Positions 57,395 through 64,000 of a stretch of 64,000 nucleotides of DNA are shown here, one piece after another. The DNA is from Neoceratodus forsteri (lineage: Eukaryota; Chordata; Ceratodontiformes; Ceratodontidae). The stretch's first letter is position 1, and each line of letters starts with the position of its first letter. The notes beneath the pieces were generated by a model. It made no database searches, was not told the DNA's origin, and was given only the letters and a program-made list of their open reading frames with translations. The DNA is taken from assembly GCA_016271365.2 (NCBI GenBank), contig CM057456.1, positions 665,039,501-665,103,500 on the forward strand, in the 5' to 3' direction. The translations under genes and the position numbers were made by a program.

Positions 57395-57830
57395 AAACTA
57401 CATTAATGCATCAGTTAGGGTTTTATTAAACCTTAAAAAGTGGGGAAATTCAACACCAACTCTACCACCCCACCCCATCACACACCAACAGGCACTGGGG
57501 TGTGCCTTGGAGTCATCGGCCCTAACTCTCACCCCATTCCAAGTGTAAACAAGATGAGATGGTACAGAATAGGAGAATGGAGTGAAAGGCTGAATGACTC
57601 CAAGATACACCCCAATGCCTGTAGGTGTGTGGAGGGATGGGGGTGGGGTGGCAGGGTTGGTAATCCTAACATTGAATTGCCCAGCTTCTTAAAGTTTAAT
57701 AAAAATCCTAACTTATGCATTAACATAGTTTTTTGCAATGAAGTTCCATCCTTTTTGAGAAAGTGTAATGTAACTTCTATGTGGTTGTTTTCAAGATACG
57801 TGCACTGAAAGGCCCTGCTGGTGCCACAAT
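57395..57830. mobile_element. Foldback element starting a fifth unit
   Basis: Left arm ACATTAATGCATCAGTTAGG ... TTAAACCTTAAAAAGTGGGG, right arm inverse ending CTAACTTATGCATTAACATA. The middle mirror CACTGGGGTGTGCCTTGGAG is inverted near 57,600. Flanked by a (TA)n run and by TTTTTGAGAAAGTGTAATGT, like the rest of the family. Confidence 0.8.
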
Positions 57831-57849
57831 TCTATGTATGTATGTATGT

Positions 57850-58690
57850 AACTGGGGCATTTTCAGGATGTTTATCACCCAATTTTCAACATGGCATTTT
57901 GGTGACCCCCCACCTCATGAACAATGTCACTGTCATTTTGTTAATCTGGACTGAAAGTTGAGTTTGCACAGCAAATGCATCATTCTAGGCCAGAGGTGAG
58001 AAATCATGTTTTGGGCAGGATGTGAAAAATGACAGCTATAAACTGTTTATGAGGAGGTGTGAAAAAGGATAATGCTGAAAATCAGGAGTAAAAATATGGA
58101 AAACTTTCAAAGTTACAAGCACGCATAGAAACTGTACAACACATGGTCATAACATAGTCATTCATAGGAATTTTTTAATCAGATTTTCAACATGAACTTT
58201 TGGGGAAATCTCCTCATGAACAGTGGCACTGTGATTTTGTTACTCCACCACAAAAGTTGATTTTGCACAGCGACCATGCTATTCTGCACCACAGGTGTGA
58301 AAATACATTTACGGCAGGATGTGAGAAATGACAGCTGTACAGTTCATGAGGAGGTGTGGCAAAATGGCAATGTTAGAAAAATCTGGAGTGAAAATATCAA
58401 AAATTGGAAGAGTTACGAGCGTGCATAGAAACTGTGCAATGCAAGCTTGTAACACATTCATTTTTTGGATGTTTTGCACCAAATTTTCAACATGGGCTTT
58501 TTGGGACCGACTCATGAACAGTGGTACTGTCATTTCATTAATTGGTCCCAAAAGGTGATTCCGCGCAGTGACCACGAAATCACCTTTCGGGACCGAGTAA
58601 CGAGATGACAGTGACATTGTTCATGAGGTGGGGTCCCAAAAACCCCACACTGAAAATTTGGTGCAAAAATATAAAAAAAGGCTATGATAT
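57850..58690. repeat. 298-bp tandem repeat of large hairpins
   Basis: Unit marker GAACA.TG..ACTGT.ATTT at 57,919, 58,218 and 58,516 (period 298-299). The third unit is a long mirror: 58,497-58,560 (GGGACC..CTCATGAACAGTG ... TTGGTCCCAAAAGGTGATT) against 58,577-58,640 (AATCACCTTTCGGGACC ... TTCATGAGGTGGGGTCCC), with a 16-base loop. Units 1 and 2 are decayed versions. Confidence 0.82.
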
Positions 58691-58965
58691 CAACATAAGT
58701 TGAAACGACTTACCTTTGATTCTTCAGTTTATGGTTCAGCTGTGAAGAATGCAGATGTGTCCCGGTTCTGAAAAGATCACTGCTCCTGACCTCTGGAGGT
58801 AAGTATTTGGGTAAGGGGGAGTGCAGGGAGGTGGGTGCTCAGTTGGAGGATGAGGATGGGAGGAGGGAGGACTCATGAGACGATGAGGGCCACCTTGTTT
58901 TTTGCAGGATTAAAAATCAATTTAAGACATTGGGGGATGGTTTTCTGCATTCACAGGTATATAAA
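58690..58965 (-). repeat. Element R1, reversed copy
   Basis: Inverse of 31,890-32,170 in order: CTTTGATTCTTCAGTTTATG, GTGGGTGCTCAGTTGGAGG, then TGGGGGATGGTTTTCTGCA. Hairpin repeats again sit on its CATAACTT side, as at 32.2 kb, so R1 and the hairpins probably form one element. Confidence 0.68.
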
Positions 58966-59150
58966 ACTATTATATGTATATGGGCACACTGGGGTAGGCT
59001 CCCAGTGTGCCATATTAGTGTGTGTGTGTGTGTGCATACATGCCAACTCAGGGATTGGGCACCCCGAGTTGGAAACTGTAAAGGAAGGCTTTTTTGGGGC
59101 GGGGAAGGGCAGACATCATCTGACCCCGGGAGTGGGCATCCTGTGTGTCA

Positions 59151-60445
59151 GAGCAGTACTCCCCATACTGGGGGGGGTGTAGTGCTAACATGGGGATTGG
59201 GCACCCCATGTCAGCAAAATGTGTTTATTTTTACATTTCTCCTATTTTCAGCTCATGACACAGGATCTTAGGTCATATCTCTTGCATACGAACTAGGATC
59301 CTATGTCGTATCACGTTAAGACGAAGTAGGAGTTAAATGATTAAATAAACATATTTTAGGGGCATATATTATGGGGTGAACTGCAGAATGCACCAAAGGA
59401 GGTCCCAATAAGCAAGTTTTAGGTGAGCAGTACTCTCCATACTGTTGGGGGGGGGTCTGTAGTGCCAACATGTGGATTGACCACCCATGTCAGCAAAATG
59501 TGTTTATTTAATCATGCATCTTATTTTTGACTCACAACCTAGGATCCTAGGTCATATCTTGTGTATACAAACTAGGATCCTTGGTCATATCAAAGTAGGA
59601 CTTAAATGATTAAATAGACACATTTTAGGGGCATATTTTGTGGGGTAAACTGCAGAATACACCAAAGGGGGTCCCAATAAGCAAGCTATAGGTGAGCAGT
59701 ACTCCCTTTACTGGGGAAGAAGAAGAAGAAGAAGAAGAATCAGCATTTATATAGCACTTTTCATACACAGTATCCCAAAGCGCTTTTACAGACAATGCTA
59801 GACTGGTAGTGAAGTGACTGAATGTGTGGTGGCGGCCATATCGCACATCATCACCCACACACAGCCTGGATAATTGCATGAACTTGTTTATGGGAAGGGG
59901 AATGTTGTCCAGGACACCAGGAATGTTCCCTGCTCTTTTGCAAAGAGTGTTCTAGGTTCTTTTACTTCCACCTGGACACCCACCAGGACAACACCAGGAT
60001 GGGCAGAAGGGACCTCGGTTTAATGTCTCATCCGAAGGATGGCACACCCTAGCAGTACAGCACCCCCCAATACTGCACTCAGATGCCAGCGATTTTTAGG
60101 TGCAAGTCCAATCCCAGTGTGGGACGAGAACCCATGACCTTCTGGTGCAGAGGCGGATGTGCTACCAACTGAGCCACGCTGACATGCTGGGAGGGGGAGG
60201 GGGGCTGTAGTGCTGACATGGGGATTGGGCATCCCATGTCAGCAAAAAGTGTTAATTTCATCATTTATCCTATTTTCAGCTCATGACCTAAGAGAACATT
60301 TCTGAAGAGTTTCTCTCTGCTGCCCCTACTGTGGAAATGCAGAAAGCAGGCGATATTTCTGGAAATATCACATAAAGTTTGGGAAATATCTGGCAGTGTC
60401 TGTGGCTGATACTCTATGTCATCTCTCGTGCATATGAACTGGGAT
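59151..60445 (+). repeat. ~270-bp tandem repeat, about three copies
   Basis: GAGCAGTACTC at 59,151, 59,425 and 59,694 (periods 274 and 269). Shared words: ATGTCAGCAAAATGTGTTTA, CTAGGATCCT.GGTCATATC, AAATGATTAAATA.ACA.ATT, GGTCCCAATAAGCAAG. The third copy is split by a SINE and, at 60,295-60,410, by about 110 bp not found in the others. Upstream GCCAACTCAGGGATTGGGCA (59,042) is a partial fourth start. Confidence 0.8.
59715..60190 (-). mobile_element. tRNA-derived SINE with (TTC)n tail
   Basis: The minus strand starts with a clear Pol III head: GTGGCTCAGTTGGTAGCAC (A box TGGCTCAGTTGG) and GGTCATGGGTTCTCGTCCC (B box). The body has GATGAGACATTAAACCGAGG, familiar from vertebrate SINE central domains. 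It ends with AAGCGCTTTGGGATACTG, AAAAGTGCTATATAAATGC and a (TTC)n tail at 59,717-59,738. The CGCTTT..TATATAA end resembles the 3' tail of the window's L2-type LINEs, its probable partner. Inserted in copy 3 of the 270-bp tandem. Confidence 0.85.
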
Positions 60446-60469
60446 CCTAGATCATAATCACTCTTTTCA

Positions 60470-61900
60470 TCTCAATGAGGCAGTGGAGGAATTGGCTGAA
60501 CCTCTTACACTGTTATTTAATTTGTCCCTGGATACACAAGAGGTGTTAAAAGAATGGAAAGAGGCTTACATTACATCGATCTATAAAGGGGGAGTAAGGT
60601 CAGATGTGAAAAAGTATCACCCCATAAGCATAACCTCAGTGGTAGGAAAAATTCTGGAGAGTTTTGTAAAGGGATTTATTGAACAAGAATTGAGAAGACA
60701 GGGGTTGTGGATGTCACACAACATGGATTTGTACAGAGAAGATCATGCATGACAAATCTGTTAACATTCTTTGGACCCATGAGTCAGGCACTTGAAGCAA
60801 GCTTACCTATAGATGTAATGTACTTAGATTATTCTAAAGCCTTTTACTCCATATCCCACAATAACTTGTTACACACCCTGTATGATATGGGGCTCGAAGC
60901 AAAATTACCGAACTGGATAAGTGCTTGGCTGTGTGGTAGGAAACAGAGGGCTATCATACGAGGACATTTGTCAGAATGTGGGATGGTGACTAGTGGTGTC
61001 CTAAAGGGCTCAATATTGGGTCCCACACTGTTCAGAATCCTTGTGCCTCAATGCAAGTAACAGAAGGGGTGTGGTTATGCAAATACATCGATGACACCAA
61101 GGTGGGGGCAGCAGTAAATGACCAGGAGTCCATAATAAGTTTCCAACAACAAATAGCCAAACTGGAACAGTGGGTAAACAGGCACAAGTTGGTGTTTAAT
61201 GAGCCAAAGTGTAAAGTCATACACTTTGGAGTAAATCATCCCAGGGCCTCATATAAGATGAACAATTTACCTATAGTGAGTGTTGAGAAGGAAAAGATCT
61301 GGGGGTATGGATAACAAATACCCTAAGTATTGAAACACATAGTATGGAATGTATAAATAGAGCAAACAGAATAATAGGAAACATATTGAGATACATAAAG
61401 AGTAGGAGTGAGGAGGTGGTGTTGCCTCTGTATAGATCACTAGTCTGACCAGTGCTGGAGTATGGCGTCCCAGCCTGCACATCACAAAGCAGAGGCAGTG
61501 CATTAGCTGTAGAAACAGTTCAAAGAAAACTAACCAGAATTAAGGGAAGAGCATATGACGAAAGACTTAGGGAATTGGGCCTGCACACAATGTTATACCG
61601 TTGGATGAGAGGGGACTTGTGTTATGTATTCAAAGCATTTCATGATGAGTTAATTTGGTAAATATCAGGCTTTTCCAGAAAAGGAGCCCCGGAAAGAGCT
61701 AATAGAATGCACACCTACCATCTGAAGGGTGATCAGCATAAAACCACTCGAAGAGGTAACTGGTTTAGTCAAAGGGTGGTGAAAACATAGAATGGATTAC
61801 CGGAGAAAGTAGCTGTAGCTACTAGTATGGAATTCTTTAAGTACCAGCTGGATAAACACATGGGGGAAGTGAATTCAAATACATCCTCTGTTAGTGCTAA
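60470..61900 (+). pseudogene. CR1-type LINE reverse transcriptase to C-terminus
   Basis: Frames in order: EELAEPLTLLFNLSLDTQEV and LKEWKEAYITSIYKGG; HGFVQRRSCMTNLLTFF, DVMYLDYSKAFYSISHNNLL (block A) and VTSGVLKGSILGPTLF (block B); LCKYIDDTKVGAAV (YIDD active site), EQWVNRHKLVFNEPKCKVIH FG; then SRGSALAVETVQRKLTRIKG and LRELGLHTMLYRWMRGDLCY. Four frameshifts. It has the most complete catalytic motifs of the CR1 pieces here. Confidence 0.87.
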
Positions 61901-61980
61901 GTCTGAAATTGCTACTATAGCTACTGCACTTGAAATTTCAACCTATGAACCTATATCACGCATATATGAAGTAGAATTTA

Positions 61981-62935
61981 AGGGCCAGACATTCAAAGCT
62001 TTGCACTGGGCAAAAAATGTTTGTGCAGGTTTAGCGTGGGATTAGCGTGGGTCTGCTATATTCAAAAGGCCAAATAGCACTGTCAAACTGCATTAGCACT
62101 GGGCAAACCATAATTATATGAAAGGGGCAAAGTGAACATAAATACAGGTGCAATGAGATATTCAATGACTAGCACCATGCTAAGGTGTTTAGCACGACTT
62201 AGCGTGACCCATAGCACGGTACAAATTACTGCCCAGGAAAAGCTGGTCTTAACCCCGGGCAAACAGCTTTGCATGACATTATTGCTTTGCACGGTGTTAG
62301 CGCAGCATTAGCGTGGATTGCGTGACCCTAACATATGAGTATGACACTTAGAAACTGCCAGACATGGAGGACACATGCTGCTCACTGATGGCACCACCAT
62401 GATGCCAACAGCTGCCACAGGTCCCAGCCATACACAGGCAGTAAGGGGTGATCGGGCCCACAGGGGATATCATGGTAGTGTGGCCATACAGCACACACCT
62501 GCAGACCATACGGCTGTGGTACCCAACAGATGCCAGCACACACAGGCAGTACTGTGGGCATGGTGGCAATTGAGGGGAGGGTGTACGGATGGCCAGACTT
62601 CACCACAGTCCAGGTGTGGCCACCATACTGGGGCACAGCACATGGTGCACATGGACCAGTAGTGGGACTATCCCACCACCTGTGTGCCTGTCAGATCCTA
62701 CGTGCCCCCCAGCTTCATACAGCACAACTGTACAGATGCCACAGCACACACAGCCGACCATATATATTTCACTGTGTGCATCCCATGCCACAGGTGCAGC
62801 ATCTGTGGATCACACAACAGTGTAACTTTAATGTCTACTGTCAGGAAACACTTGCAAGTTGGGCCTGTCACTGTGTACAGTGTAGTCAATATAAGCATAC
62901 ACATTGTATAATATACATATTTCTATATAACAAAC
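61981..62935. mobile_element. Harbinger-like terminus and interior
   Basis: GGGCCAGACATTCAAAGCTT resembles the inverse of the right end at 28,996-29,012 (GGGCTAGATATTCAAAA). What follows repeats TTAGCGTG and TAGCAC(G/T) words to 62,330, then CA/TG-rich DNA like the Harbinger interior at 22.5 and 25 kb. No gene or second terminus is seen, so it may be truncated by what lies to the right. Confidence 0.4.
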
Positions 62936-62939
62936 CAAT

Positions 62940-62995
62940 TACACACGCACGCACGCACGCACACACACACACACACACACACAAAAACAAACAAA
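62940..62995 (+). repeat. (CGCA)n(CA)n microsatellite
   Basis: Four ACGC(A) words followed by about 13 CA and an A-rich end. Confidence 0.93.
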
Positions 62996-63008
62996 AAAGT
63001 AGATAAAC

Positions 63009-63950
63009 ATGTGGGGAGTAGTGCAATGTAATGGCTGTGGGGCAGCAGTCTTCTGGGAGTCTTTCTGGAGGCTGAGATGCTGCCCTATTTGCAGACAACT
63101 CTCTGCCCTGAGGGAGGAAGTTGCCCGTCTTCAGGCCGCACTGGACAGTAGTAAGGAAACCTTCCCCCAGGCCACACTGGACAGTAGGAAGGGAACCTCC
63201 CCCATCCAGGGAGCACTAGCGCCACCATCACCTCAGAGGTTGCAAAGAAAGCACAGCAGTTGGACAACAGTGGGTTCAGGGAGGGTGAGGATGATGGAAC
63301 AGAGGCACACCCAGTCAATTGTTCCAATCCACAATCCATACACCATTCTGGGGGAGCATAGCTCCCCTATGGATGCACCTGCAGAGAAGACTGATGACAA
63401 CTGTCACAAGGGAGGCCCACAGGAAGGAGGCAGAGGACACCAAAGGAAAGGAAGCAGCTCCTGGTGGAGGACTCAATTATTAGGGGGCTAGAACTGGGGG
63501 GAGCTGGGAAAACTGAAGTAAGGTGCCTGCCTGGTGCCATGGCTTGGAGGGACAGGAAGCGCATCCTCAGGATCACAAGAACAGCTGCAAGGGAGTCTGA
63601 GCTGGATGTAATTGTCCACCTAGGGACAAATGACTTGGCTCATCATGAGATTAGAGCAGTGCAGGAGGACATTGCAGAGTTGGGGAGGGGCTCAAGACGA
63701 GTACACACAGTATCCTTCTGAGGTGCTGCCTGTCAATGGCATGGAGGAGGTGAGGGTAATTAGCACCATGCAGTTTAATGAATGGTTGAAAAAATTGTGT
63801 GGAGCACAGAGGTTTGACTTCATTGGGGACTGGGGTTCCAACTGGAGGGACACCAGCCTATACTGGCAGGATGGTCTGCATCTCTCCAGGAAGGGAACAA
63901 GTCTTTTGAGCAATCAGTTTAAATGTTTCATTGGCAAGCTTTTAAACTAG
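63009..63950 (+). pseudogene. CR1 ORF1 with zinc-finger and SGNH-esterase domains
   Basis: RNA-binding ORF1 of a CR1 LINE. The first 40 residues hold MWGVVQCNGCGAAVFWESFW and RCCPICRQL (C..C and CC..C zinc ligands), then a short leucine coiled coil SALREEVARLQAALDSS. After a frameshift comes the esterase domain: VEDSIIRGLEL (block I, usual GDS here EDS), VRCLPGA and VHLGTNDLAHH (GxND block). After another shift comes YWQDGLHLSRKGTSLLSNQF with the Asp-His pair. Two frameshifts. It reads toward the window edge, so ORF2 may follow outside. Confidence 0.85.
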
Positions 63951-64000
63951 TCAAAGGGAGGCACTGATAAGCAGCAGGAAAACCCAGCCTCCCTACAAAA

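Noticed and set aside
60110..60182. Possible tRNA gene on the minus strand (good A box)
   Set aside because: No complete cloverleaf or anticodon stem, and the sequence continues into a SINE body and (TTC)n tail.

Overview
This is vertebrate DNA, most likely from an amphibian with a large genome (caecilian or salamander; lungfish or another repeat-rich vertebrate is not excluded). The evidence is the mix of decayed L2, CR1 and L1 LINEs, a DIRS tyrosine-recombinase retrotransposon, Harbinger transposons with Myb-like genes, tRNA-derived SINEs and a hammerhead-ribozyme tandem repeat of the kind known from newt satellite DNA. I see one host gene piece: positions 1-200 (minus strand) encode the acidic, tyrosine-rich N-terminus and first membrane helix of a chemokine receptor, behind a good splice acceptor. 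The rest of the window lies upstream of that exon, so it is either a very long 5' intron or the 5' intergenic region.

Layout. 0.6-4 kb: L2-type LINE (minus). 4.3-8.7 kb: an inverted piece of a composite repeat, a tRNA-SINE, a poly(A) retroposon with target-site duplication, and a near-identical 370-bp tandem repeat carrying hammerhead ribozyme motifs. 8.75-9.26 kb: foldback element. 10.1-12.9 kb: MIR-like SINE and a second L2. 15-18.5 kb: CR1 (minus) split by an unclassified 0.84-kb element, here called R1. 18.5-21.6 kb: foldback next to a CR1 (plus). 21.8-29 kb: one or two Harbinger-type elements (transposase end, two Myb-like genes), one hit by a CR1 3' end. 29-34.5 kb: hairpin repeats, inverted composite-repeat pieces, R1, CR1 fragments, foldbacks. 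34.5-48.35 kb: a DIRS element with inverted terminal repeats and internal complementary region. Its gag is split by an L2-type fragment, itself split by a 6.56-kb L1 with a 17-bp target-site duplication. 48.35-50.3 kb: continuation of the repeat the DIRS landed in, then a hexamer-based minisatellite. 50.3-57.8 kb: head-to-tail array of a composite repeat (foldback, short hairpin, paired ~300-bp sub-repeats, a block of reiterated short motif, a conserved tail, a palindrome). 57.85-60.45 kb: 298-bp hairpin tandem, R1 reversed, and a ~270-bp tandem interrupted by a SINE. 60.5-64 kb: CR1 RT fragment, Harbinger-like terminus, CR1 ORF1.

Apart from the receptor exon, almost every recognisable coding stretch is transposon-derived and most carry stops or frameshifts. 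The features most worth following are the hammerhead ribozyme repeat at 6.8-7.6 kb and the composite repeat at 50.3-57.8 kb. Relatives of the latter occur at 4.3, 29.7, 34.3 and 48.4 kb, and their short-motif block has different content in each copy.
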